Shown one piece after another: positions 51,901-63,150 of a stretch of DNA of 64,000 nt (positions within the stretch are counted from its first letter, which is position 1; every line of letters begins with the position of its first letter). Source of the stretch: Excoecaria cochinchinensis (Eukaryota > Streptophyta > Magnoliopsida > Malpighiales > Euphorbiaceae); NCBI GenBank assembly GCA_947683425.1, contig CANTUQ010000055.1, positions 21,260,001-21,324,000 of the forward strand, given 5' to 3'. The notes under the pieces are model-generated. The model searched no databases, had not been told where the DNA came from, and saw nothing but the letters and a program-made list of their open reading frames with translations. The translations under genes were made by a program, and so were the position numbers.

Positions 51901-54900
51901 CTTGGCTTCCACCTGCTGTCGAATTTCCTCCTTAACCTTGTCTGCCCGTTCTGGTCTGAGCCTTCTCAACTTCTGTTTCACAGGCTTGTAATCCAGATAA
52001 GTTGGGATAGCATGTTCTGCCACATCTCGGTCAATTCCCGGCATGTCCTCATAGGTCCAGGCAAAGACTTTTTCATGTTTTCTTATTATTCTCTCAAAAT
52101 ATTTTCTCTCCTCAGGAGTTATATTTGATGCTATTAGAATTTCTCTCGGATTTTCTGAGGTTCCAAGATTAAAAGGCGTTGTATCAGTGGAATCAATGTC
52201 AAAAATTGATGGAATATGATCATGTTCATGCATGTTGAAATTATTAGAAACATCGCACAAGTAAGAGAAATTGTTTGCCTTATTAATAATATTATAATTG
52301 TCATTTACATCATAAAAGAGTTCTGGAATAAAAAGACAGTCTAAGCTAGAGTCTTCTTCTGCCACTTCCGAGGTTGATGCTATCGCGGCCTGCTCACTGG
52401 CTTCCTAATTCTGCAGAGGCCCCTCAGGCATGTCGGAGGAAATCCTCAAATCTCCCATTTTCGATTCTAATTTTGTTATCTTCCCTTTCCCTTTCAGCTT
52501 GGCAGCTATCATCTTTTCAGTAACAACCTCTTCAGGCTCGCATTTGTCCCAAGTGATACCTTGAGTCATGACCTCCTCATCCCAGAAGTCTTCAGCAGTC
52601 TTGATAAACCCGACTCCCCAATCAAATACATCATTAAAGATCTCGAAGCCAGGGACAATCCTCCCATCTACCCATTGCGGCTCGTCTTCGCCAGTGTAAG
52701 CACAAACTGAGGATGCTGGTACGAAGCTCTCCGAAATGTGAGGGATCTTGTTTGTCGCCTTCTTCTTGCCGAAGCCACCTCCATACCCTAGACCTTTTCG
52801 GTTCTTCTGACCTCTAGTGGTGATCGCTATTTGTAACCCTTGAGAGTTTCTGCCAAAACCGGCCCCAGGGAGGTAATGCATCTTCTTCAACATATTAACC
52901 ACAGCTGGGTTATCCGCTGACCCGTGCTCTTCTCTTATCATGGACACGTGGAAGCCACTAAATGGCTGATTAGCAATTTCAAGCGCTGAGTTCTGGTTCT
53001 CCCTAGCTGCCTTGATAGTCACCACCTCCCCTTCATGTGGGAACTTTATCATCTGATGCAGCGTGGATGGCACTCCTCTTAATTTGTGGAACCAGGGTCT
53101 CCCAAGCAGAGCTGAGAAGTTAGCAGGGATGGGCAGCACTACAAATTCTACCTCCACTTCAATGGGTCCTGTCTTGACCAAGGTCTTAAAGGTTCTCGAG
53201 GCTTGCCTCCTTGAATTATCGTAGGCTGTGATAGTTAGATCTGATCCACTGAGCATATCCTCATTTAAATCGAAAGCCTGCAGAGCTATCAGGGGGCACA
53301 CATTGATAGAAGACCCATCGTCTACCATAACACAAGCAGTGTGCTTGTCGTTAATATGTGCCTTGATGTATAGGGGTCTGTTATGATTGCGGCCTTCGAT
53401 CGGTACGTCGGCTTCAGAAAAGACCAATCTTTCCTCGGATCCTCCCTTAATTAGGCCCAACAGTTCTGATGGGGAGATCGTGGTGGCGACCGTGGCCTCA
53501 AACAAAGCCTCTACTACCTTCTGCCTATGAGAGGGGGACTGTCTCAAAAGATCCCAGATGGATATTTGAGCCGCAATCTTCTTCAATTGTTTGACAATCT
53601 GATTCTCCTCCGGTTCTTTCTCTGCCGGCGTCTGCACTGGCTCGGGTAGTCTCGTAATCTCGGGGACCACTCTTCCGCTTCTCGTCACAGCCCCTATTTC
53701 TTCTTCTTTGTCTTCATCAGACCCCCACAAGTCAATGTTCATTTCTCCCTCCTCCTCGGCTTCTTCGCCGCTTTCACTGCTAGACCAGCAATCAAGGGTA
53801 GCCACGACTGCTCTCTCCTTTCTAATCTCGGAACAATCAGTAGCAAAATTCTCGCTCCCATATAGATCTTGTAGCACGTACCACTCTGGCAGGCTAGATT
53901 CGATCATAAACACGGGTGGTGGTACGGCATTATAACCGGGCTTCTTCTCAGTTTCCCTCTTTTCAGGGTCAGAAATCTGCTTGCTATCAATCAAGTCTTG
54001 GATAGAGTGTCGGAGTGCTTTGCACTTATCTGTGATGTGGCCTGAGTGCTGGTGGAACGCACATAATTCATTATCTTTGTGTCCAGGCTTCCCCTGCGTC
54101 AAAGCAGGTCTAGGAGCTAAGGGCTGCAATTTTCCCTCCTTCATTAACCTTCTCAAAACCCAAGATAATGGTCTCCCCAAGTTCGAAAACTTTCTCTGGG
54201 TGGTTACCTCAGTAGCAGACACCTCGCCTGTTCTTATGGCGCTATTACCGGGACCCGCCGGCGTACTGGTTCCTTGACCGGGGTTAGCCCTTTTGGCAAA
54301 ATTATCGTTGCTAGCCTTCCTAGCCAAGAACTCTCCTTCTGCCTCGATGGCTATATCCTTGAGAGACTCCCAGTCCTTCAACCCCTTCATCTTCAACCCA
54401 TCTTTCAAGTACGGGCTCGCGTTCTTGATAAACAAAAGAATCTAATCCTGGGTTTCAGGCTTCCTCCGCATCTCCATTACACGGTTCCTCCATTGGGTGA
54501 GATAATCATGGAAAGATTCTCCGGCTTTCTGCTGGAGCAGTTCAAGATCTTTTAGAGTCACCTCCATTATGTTATTGCAGTCATACTACTTCAAAAACTC
54601 CTCAATGAGCAGATCCCAATCTTCTTGAGTGCGGCGGTCAAGGCCATGATACCAGTCGATGGCATGAGAGGTCAGACTCAGACAAAAGTATTCTACCTTC
54701 TGCTTCTTAGACAACGTGGTCCCCTTCATAACCAGAGAATACTGTTTCACGTGAGCGGTTGGATCAGAAGTACACGTGAGCGGTTGGATCAGAAGTACCG
54801 TCAAACTTTGGCACATCTGGCATTTTGAAGTTGTAAGGGATCGAGTCCTCTCCCTCCAATTCCTTATCTTCCGGGTTCATCCCTTGACCCCTGCTGAACA

Positions 54901-55075
54901 TACGAGCCATAACTTCGAACCTCTCTTCCATTTTCTTTAAAATGAAGTCATCGGTCTGAGGTGCTTTCCCCCTCTCAGATGCGAGGCTCATCCTATCGTC
55001 TTCGATATCATCATCAATTCTCAGCATAGGCCTTCTTCTCTGCTCTCTCGAGGCCACTGATCTCAATTCTACTTG
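48925..55075 (-). pseudogene. gag-pol: Tat-clade gag-pol, copy 1 (minus strand)
   Basis: One long frame in design. Gag from about 55075 (RRRPMLRIDDDIEDD, DGTSDPTAHVKQY, CAFHQHSGHITDKC at about 54067-54026). Protease-like VDDGSSINVCP near 53330. G-patch-like segment YLPGAGFGR...RKGLGYGGG (about 52875-52770). RT (VDNRDLNKACPK, about 51820; FITEWGTYSYQVMPFGLKNPG). RNase H (LHFDGAVNNKGAG near 50650, NNEAEYEA, VFGDSSFVI). Integrase (HAGVCGAHMNG, CQLC; GIDIIGEI, VSDNGVQ, NGAVEAANKN), ending at 48925. Damage: a 25-bp tandem duplication near 54750-54800 shifts gag; glutamine-codon stops near 54584, 54444, 52405 and 49237; the RT active site reads YVND (51525-51514). A 1041-residue pol segment (49240-52365) stays open. 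It cannot make active RT. Confidence 0.9.
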
Positions 55076-55720
55076 TGTATTTTCGCACTAGCTTTTCTTA
55101 GCGGGAAGTGCGCCCTTTCGGGTTTTCACACAACCCTTTGCCTATTTTTTGCTTGAAGTAAATCCTACTTACCCCAGCAGCTTTTTTTTTTTTAGATCTG
55201 GCTGCAAGAGAAGCTGAAGATGTTATCAGAGCCACCTCCCCGAGTCATCACACAGTACTCGCTGAGGCATTTTCTCCCGCGCCAACGACTGTATACACTT
55301 CCATCTCCTGATGAGGCCATCGCCAGATTTGGCGAGATATCAGACGACAACATCCACTTTATTGCTACTTGGCTTCCTCTGCCCCATACAGTCATTGACG
55401 AGTCTTCAGGGTGTGTTCCCCTTTATGGGCTTCATCAGGCCAACTTCTATATTACGGCCCGGTGCGCTCATCAGTTTGGGATGACCTAAGACGTGGTGAG
55501 AGTCCCACTGTCTATTTGTGGAGGAACCTTTTCCATTGCCTTTGCCTCCCGCTACTATGAGCTATGGAGCCGACTTCCTGTGAAGACAGTTATACCCCGA
55601 TTTGGAGCTCATTCCGTGGCTTTCACCAGCGAGTACAAGCAATGGGTTATTAGTCCAGCTTCTGATAATAGGACAAAAGGGCTTAAGCATCTGGCTAGCG
55701 AGAGTAGTGGTAGCACTTAG
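55076..55720 (+). pseudogene. Accessory gene B, copy 3: part of intron plus exon 2
   Basis: 55076-55195 matches the end of the gene B intron, with a T tract and AG at 55194-55195. Exon 2 at 55196-55720 reads PPRVITQYSLRHFLP, EISDDNIHFIATWLPLPH, RVPLSICGGTFSIAFASRYYELW and PASDNRTKGLKHL. One stop at 55487-55489 (an expected glutamine codon, now TAA). Exon 1 is missing; the left edge joins the start of the minus-strand gag. Confidence 0.78.
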
Positions 55721-56112
55721 CTTAGATTAAATATGTATATCTTTTAAATGTTATTTCTTTTCAAAACAAAACTAAAGAATGATGAAAATGAAAAGAATAA
55801 TCCTCATTTTATTTCACAGAATTGCGTACAATTCCATAAAATTTCTATATACATGATCAGTATTTGCAATGAATTCAACCATGCAAACTTACATTAATAC
55901 ATGAAACCGAATTTTGCGAGCATCAGAACTCCTGTTACCAATTGGCCCTCTCGGGTTTTCTCGATTGGACATTTTCTCTCAGGCCTCTAATTTTTGTACA
56001 GGATGCCTTTTTTCGGTTTTCACCCTGTCGAGGCGCCCAATTTTAGAAGGCCGCCTTTTTTCGATTTTCTACTCGTGGGGCATTTTATTCTCTTCTTTTT
56101 CTCTTATTGCCT
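55721..56112. other. Second copy of the gene B/pol convergent intergenic region
   Basis: Aligns with 48537-48924, including the GCCTTTTTTCGGTTTT direct repeat. No gene. Confidence 0.6.
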
Positions 56113-56850
56113 TTAGCCATGGAACATTTTGAGTCTGTCTATGTTCACCGGTTCCTTGAATTCATTCCCGTCGCTATCTGACAAAATTGCGGCTCCCTTT
56201 GATAGTAGCTTCTTGAGAATGAAGGGCCCTTCGCAAGTAGGTCTGAATTTCCCCCAGATGTTTGGTGCTCTCGGTCTCATCTGCTTAAACACCAAGTCCC
56301 CCTCCTTCAAAGGATGTTTCTTAACTTTATTCTCGAAGGTTCGAGCTAGCCTTTTCTGATAGACCTGGTTTTGGTAGTAGGCTCTTAATTTTCTCTCATC
56401 CAGCAAGTTAAAATGTTGTAGCCTTTGTTGTGTCCATTCAGTCTCGGGGATCTGAGCCTCCATGACTACTCTTAACTATTTGAGCTCTATCTCAAACGGC
56501 AGCACCGCCTCTGTCCCGTACACCAGAGAATATGGCGTGGCTCCTGTAGATATTCTCACCATTGTTCGATAGCCCCAGAGTGCAAAATGCAACTTCTCCA
56601 CCCAATCTTTATAGGTTTGAACCATTTTTGCCAATATTTTCTTAATGTTCTTATTAGCAGCCTCCACAGCTCCGTTGGCCTGTGGGCAATATGGAGAAGA
56701 CTTGTGGTGTTCAATCCCATATTTCTGCAATAGCTTCCTGGTTTCTCCTATAAATTGTACCCCATTATCTGATACCACATGGTGTGGAAGGCCATATCTG
56801 CAGATCAAATTCTTCTCAATAAAGTTGGCCATGTCTTTCGCGTCAATCTT
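56113..56850 (-). pseudogene. pol: Tat integrase C-terminal fragment, copy 3
   Basis: Minus-strand sequence from IDAKDMANFIEKNLICRYGL through VSDNGVQFIGETRKLL, NGAVEAANKNIKKIL and the basic C-terminal region to the stop at 56113. One in-frame stop near 56474 (ELK, then stop, LRVV). Near 56850 it switches directly to gag on the opposite strand, an inverted junction. Confidence 0.82.
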
Positions 56851-59800
56851 CTTGAGCTGGACGGAGAGGACCCGATCCCTTATAACTTCAAAATGCCGGA
56901 TGTGCCGAAATTTGATGGTACTTCTGACCCCACCGCACATGTGAAGCAATATTCCCTGGTCATGAAGGGGACCACATTGTCTAAGAAGCAGAAAGTAGAA
57001 TACTTTTGTCTGAGTCTGACCTCTCATGCCATAGATTGGAATCACGGCCTTGACCGCCGCACTAAAGAAGATTGGGATCTGCTCACTGAGGAGTTTCTGA
57101 AGCAGTACGACTGTAATACCAGAATGGAGGTGACTTTGAAAGATCTTGAGCTACTCCAGTAGAAGGCCGGGGAATCCTTCCATGAGTACCTTACCCGATG
57201 GCGGAACCGAGTAATGGAGATGCGCCGAAAGCCTGATACCCAAGATCAGATTCGTCTTTTCATTAAGAACGCAAGCCCATACTTGAAGGAGGGATTGAGG
57301 ATGAAGGGGTTAAAGGACTAGGAGTCTCTCAAAGATATAGCCATCGAAGCAGAAGGGGAGTTTTTGACCCGAAAAGCTAACAATGATAATTTTGCCAAAA
57401 GGGCTAACCCCGGTCAAGGAGCCAGTAGGCCGGCAGGTCCCAGTAACAGCACTAGAAGAATGGGTGAAGTGTCTGCTACTGAGGTAGCCACCCAGAGGAA
57501 GTTTTCGAACTTGGGGAGACCATTATCCTGGGTCTTGAAGAGGCTGATGAAGGAGGGAAAATTGCATCCTCTAACTCCTAGGCCAGCTTTGACACAAGGG
57601 AAATCGGGACATAAGGACAACGAATTCTGTGCATTCCACCAGCACTCAGGCCATATCACTGATAAATGTAAAGCGCTCCGACACTCTATTCAAGACTTGA
57701 TCAATAGCAAGTAGATCTCTGACCCTGAGAAGAGAGAAACTGAGAAGAAGCCTGGTTATAATGCCGTACCACCGCCCGTGTTTATGATTCAATCTAGCCT
57801 GCCAAAGTGGTACGTGCTACAAGATCTGTATGGGAATGAGGAGTCTGCTGTTGGTAATTCCGAGGATGGGAAGGAGAAAGCAGTTGTGGCGACCCTTGAT
57901 TGCTAGTCTAGCAGTGAAAGCGGTGGAGAAACCGAGGATGATGGAGGGTTGAACCTTGATTTGTGGGGCTCCGATGGAGACGAGGGAGAGATAAGCGCTG
58001 TCACTAGAAGTGGAAGGGTGATCCCCGAGATTGCAAAGCTACCTGAGCCGGTACAGCCATTGGCAGAGAAAGAGCCAGAGGAGGAACAGATTATAAGGCA
58101 ATTGAAGAAGACCGCAGCCCATATATCTATTTGGGATCTGTTGAGGCAATCCCCCTCTCATAGGCAGAAGGTAGTAGAGGCTTTGGTTAAGGCCACAGTC
58201 GCCACCACTATTTCCCCATCAGAGCTTTTGGGTTTAATCAAGGGAGGATCCGAGGAGAGGTTGATCTTTTCCGACGCTGACTTACCGGCAAAAGGACGCA
58301 ACCATAACCGACCTTTGTACATTAAAGCGCAGATTAGCGGCAAGCACACTGCTTGCGTTATGGTGGACGATGGGTCTTCTATCAACGTGTGCCCTTTAAT
58401 AGCTTTGCAAGCTTTTGGCTTAAGCGAGGATATGCTCAGCGGATCCGATCTGACTATCACGGCCTACGATAACTCGAGGAGGCAAGCCTCAGGAACCTTC
58501 AAGACTTTGGTCAAGACAGGACCTATCGAAGTGGAAGTTGAATTTGTAGTTCTGCCCATTCCTGCTAACTTCTCAGCTTTGCTAGGGAGACCCTGGTTTC
58601 ATAAATTAGGAGGGGTGCCATCCACACTACATCAGATGATAAAATTCCCGCACGAAGGGGAGGTGGTGACTATCAAGGCGGCCAGGGAAAACCAGGTCTC
58701 AGCGCTAGAAATTGCCAATCAGCCATTCAGTGGTTTCCATGTGTCTATGATAAAGGAAGAGCACGGATCAGAAGATAGCCCGGCTGTGGTTAGTATGATG
58801 AAGAAGATGCACTATCTTCCCGGAGCTGGATTGGGTAGAAGCTCCCAAGGGCTGCAGACCGCGATCATCACTCGAGGGCAGAAGAACCGGAAAGGCCTGG
58901 GGTACAGAGGTGGCTTCGGCAAGAAGAGGGTGACAGACAGGATCCCCCACATTTCAGAGAGCTTTGTGCCAGCATCCTCAGCCTGTGCATATACTGGTGA
59001 AGATGAACCCCAGTGGGTAGATGGGAGGATTGTCCCTGGCTTTGAGATCTTTAATGATGTGTATGACTGGCACGTCGGGTTTGTCAAGACCGCTGAAGAC
59101 TTTTGGGATGAGGAAGTCATGACTCAGGGGATCACTTGGGACAAGTGCGAGCTCGAGGAGGTCGTTACTGAGAAAATGGTAGCTGCCAGGCTGAAAGGAA
59201 AAGGGAAGATAGCAGATTTAGAGCTGAGAATGGGGGATTTGAAGGTTTCTTCCGACGCGCCTGAAGGGCCTCTGCTAAATCAGAAAGTCAGTGAGCAAGC
59301 TGCAATAGCGTCAACCTCGGGAGCGGCAGAAGAAGACTCTAGCCTAGATTGTCTTTTTATTCTAGAACTCTTTTATGATGTAAATGATAACTATAATATT
59401 ATCAATAAGATGAACAATTTCACTTATTTGTGTGATGTTTCTAATGATTTCAACATGCATGAACATGATCATATTCCATCAATTTTTGACATTGACTCTA
59501 CTGGCACAACGCCTTTCAATCTTGGAACCTCGGAAAATCCGAGAGAAATTCTAATAGCATCAGATATAACTCCTGGGGAGAGAAAAAATTTTGAGAGAAT
59601 AATAAGAAAACATGAAAAAGTCTTTGCCTGGACCTACGAGGACAAGCCGGGGATTGACCGAGCCGTGGCGGAGCATGCCATCCCGACTTACCCAGATTGT
59701 AAGCCTGTGAAGCAGAAGTTGAGAAGGCTAAGACCAGAATGGGCTGACAAGGTTAAGGAGGAAATCCGACAGCAGATCGAAGCTAAGTTTCTTGTGGAAG

Positions 59801-62763
59801 TCCAGTATCCTACTTGGCTGGCAAATGTGGTTCCTGTGGCTAAGAAGAACGGAAAGGTCAGGGTGTGTGTGGATTATCTAGATCTTAACAAAGCTTGCCC
59901 TAAAGATGATTTTCCACTACCCCATATTGATGTATTGATAGACAGTGCCGCCAATTGCGCGATGTACAGTTTTGGGGATGGATATGTGGGCTACAACCAG
60001 ATCCTGAACAAGATAGCTGACCGGGTTAAGACTGCCTTCATCACGGAGTGGGGTACCTATGCCTATCGGGTCATGCCTTTCGGCCTGAAGAATGCGGAGG
60101 CCACATACCAGAGGATGGCAACCAAGATCCTAAGCGACCTGATTCACAAAGAAGTGGAGGTGTATGTCGATGATATGATGGTCAAATCAGCCACCCGAGA
60201 GGGACACTTTGAAGCTCTAGAGAAGTTCTTCACCAGGATCGACAAGTATAATCTGCGACTTAATCCCAAGAAGTGCATTTTCGGGGTGACTTCAGGAAAG
60301 CTATTGGGACATGTCGTCAGTCAGAGGGGGATAGAAATTGACCCCGATAAGGTGAAAGCTATCAGAGAGATGCCTGTGCTACAGAAGGAGAAAAATGTAA
60401 GGAGTTTCCTGGGCAAACTGCAGTATGTCAGCCGGTTTATTGCCAAGCTCACTTCGATATGCGAACCTGTTTTCAAGCTGCTTAGAAAGAATCAGCCCGT
60501 AGTCTGGAATGAAGACTGCCAGAGAGCCTTTGATAATATCAGGGAGTACCTGTTAAATCCGCCAGTACTAAGGCCTCCGTAACCTGTTAAACCGCTTATT
60601 CTGTATCTGGCAGTAGAAGACGGTTCAGTGGGCGCCATGATGGCTCAAGAGGATGAATTTGGGGTGGAGTTTGCAATTTATTACCTCAGCAAGAAGTTCC
60701 TAGCTTACGAAATAAAATATGCTGAAGTGGAGAAGATCTGCCTTGCAGTGATTTGGGCATCAAAGAAGCTGAGACATTACTTCCACTCATACAAGGTTCA
60801 GGCCGTAGCCAAGCAGAATCCTTTGAGATATTTGTAGGAGGCACCATCTTTGCTTGGAAAGATGGGGAGGTGGCTGCTCTTGCTACAGGAGTTTGATGTG
60901 CAATACATCACCCGCAAGACTATTAAGGGGCGAGCTGTAGCCGAATTTCTTGCTGAACATCCTATCCAAGGGGACACCCCCGAATTTACCTTTCCTGACG
61001 AGAGCATAGGCACGATTTCTGTTCAAGGATGGCAGTTGCATTTTGACAGGGCAGTGAACAACAAAGGAGCCGGAGTCGGAATCATCCTAACGACCCCAGA
61101 TAATGAGAAGCTTCCTCTTGCTGAGAAACTGAGATACAAAGCAACCAACAATGAAGCTGAGTATGAAGCATGCACCTTCGGGTTAGAAGCTTTGGCTGTG
61201 TTGGGGGCAAGAAACGTAGAGGTATTTGGTGACTCGTCCTTGGTAATAAACCAGATCCGAGGTGAGTGGGCTGTTAAAGAAGAACGACTGGTCCCCTATG
61301 TTCAATATCTGAAAGGGATGTGTGGGCAGTTTGAGACTTGCACTTTCCACTTTGTGCCCAGAGATGAGAACCGTCTGGCTGATGCGTTGGCAACCTTAGT
61401 GTCAATGTGGGATAACCCTGAAGGAGTGGCCATAAAACCGGTGCTAATTTCGAGCTCTGATAAGCCTAGTTTTGAAACCTAGCCTGTAATGGAACTAGAG
61501 GCGTCAGATGGGAAGCCATGGTACTTTGATATCATGAATTACTTGGAAAGCGATAGATTTCCAGAAGAAGCCACTGAAAAAGACCAGAGGATGATACGTA
61601 AGTTATCTACTCAGTTCATCTCCTTGGAAGGGTTGCTGTACAAAAGACGGTCAGATGGGATTCAGCTCAGATGCTTGAATGAAAGAGAAGCGCGCAAGAT
61701 AATGGAAGAAACCCATGCGGGGGTCTGCGGGACCCACATGAATGGTTTGACCTTGGCCAAGAAGATAATGAGGCAAGGCTTTTATTGGCTTACGATGGAC
61801 ACTGATTGTTCAAAGTATGTCAAGCATTGTCAGTTATGCCAACAGTACGCGGATCTGAGACACCTGCCGGTATCAGAACTACATAACCTAACGTCACCAT
61901 GGCCGTTTGCTGCTTGGGGGATAGATATCATTGGAGAGATTCACCCTACGGCGTCCAATGGGCGCAGATATATCATAGTCGCAATCGACTACTTCACCAA
62001 ATGGGTCGAAGCAGAATCCTTCAAGAAAATTGACGCAAGGGATATGGCCAGGTTCATAGAGAGGAACTTGATCTGCAGGTATGGTCTCCCTCATCACATA
62101 GTGTCTGATAATGGAGTGCAGTTTATGGGAGAAACCAGAAAACTTCTCGAGAAATATGGTGTTGAGCATCATAAGTCCTCTCCCTACCGACCGCAAGCGA
62201 ATGGAGCAGTAGAAGCCGCCAATAAGAATGTGAAGAAGATCTTGTCCAAGATGGTCCAAACCTACAAAGACGGGGCTGAAAAGTTACCCTTCGCCCTGTG
62301 GGGATACAGGACGACGGTAAGATCATCTACAGGCGCTACACCTTTTTCCCTGGTATACGGAACAGAAGCAGTATTGCCGGTAGAGATAGAGCTTAAATCA
62401 TTGAGGGTGGTCATGGAGGCCCAAATCCCGGAAGCCGAATGGCCGCAGCAGAGATTGCAGCACTTGAACTTACTGGATGAGAGTAGGCTGAAAGCTTATT
62501 ATCACAATCAGATATACCAGAAGAGATTAGCGAGAACTTTCAGAAAGAAGGTGAGGAAGCACCCGCTGAAAGAGGGGGACTTGGTGTTCAAACAGATGAG
62601 GCCAGGGATACCAGACATCAGGGGGAAATTCAGACCTACCTGGGAAGGGCCGTACATCCTTAAGAAGCTGTTGTCCAGAGGGGCTGCAATCTTATCAGAT
62701 AGCGATGGGAACGAATTCAAAGAGCCGATCAATGTCGACAGACTCAGAAGGTTCCACGGCTAA
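56851..62763 (+). pseudogene. gag-pol: Tat-clade gag-pol, copy 2 (plus strand), gag N-terminus missing
   Basis: Starts inside gag at ELDGEDPIPYNF (about 56854). Zinc motif C-x2-H-x4-H-x4-C (CAFHQHSGHITDKC, 57628-57671); protease-like VDDGSSINV (58363-58389); G-patch-like YLPGAGLGR...RKGLGYRGG (about 58812-58915); RT with intact YVDD (60163-60174); RNase H (LHFDRAVNNKGAG near 61030, Gly to Arg beside the first Asp); integrase with THAGVCGTHM, CQLCQQ, GIDIIGEI, VSDNGVQF and NGAVEAANKN; ends RRFHG at 62763. In-frame stops near 57160, 57319, 57714, 57904, 60580, 60835 and 61483. Comparison with copy 1 shows all but the last fit C-to-T or G-to-A changes. It is the mirror partner of copy 1, with partial copy 3 between them. 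Confidence 0.9.
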
Positions 62764-63150
62764 AGACCAAAATAAAAAGAAGAGAATAAAATGCCCTGCA
62801 AGTCGAAAACCGAAAAAAGGCGGCTATGCTAAAATTGGGCGCCTCGACAGGATGAAAACCGAAAAAGGCATCCTGTGCAAAAATTAGAGGCATGAGAGAA
62901 AATGTCCGATCGTGAAAACCCGAGAGGGCCAATCGGTAACAGGAGTTGATGCTGTTAAAATTTGGTTTCATGTATTGATGGCGCATAAGCAGCTGAGTAA
63001 ATGCCAAAACTGATCATGTATGCTGAAATTATCTAGAAATGTACACAAAACTCGTGAAAGGGATGAATATTATGCTTTTCACTTTTGTCATTTTCTAGTT
63101 CTGCATTAAAAAGAAATATAGCACCAAAAGAAATACACATATAGACTAAG
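62764..63150. other. Third copy of the pol/gene B convergent intergenic region
   Basis: Reverse complement of 48537-48924 with few changes, including AAAACCGAAAAAAGGC and AAAACCGAAAAAGGC. No gene. Confidence 0.6.
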
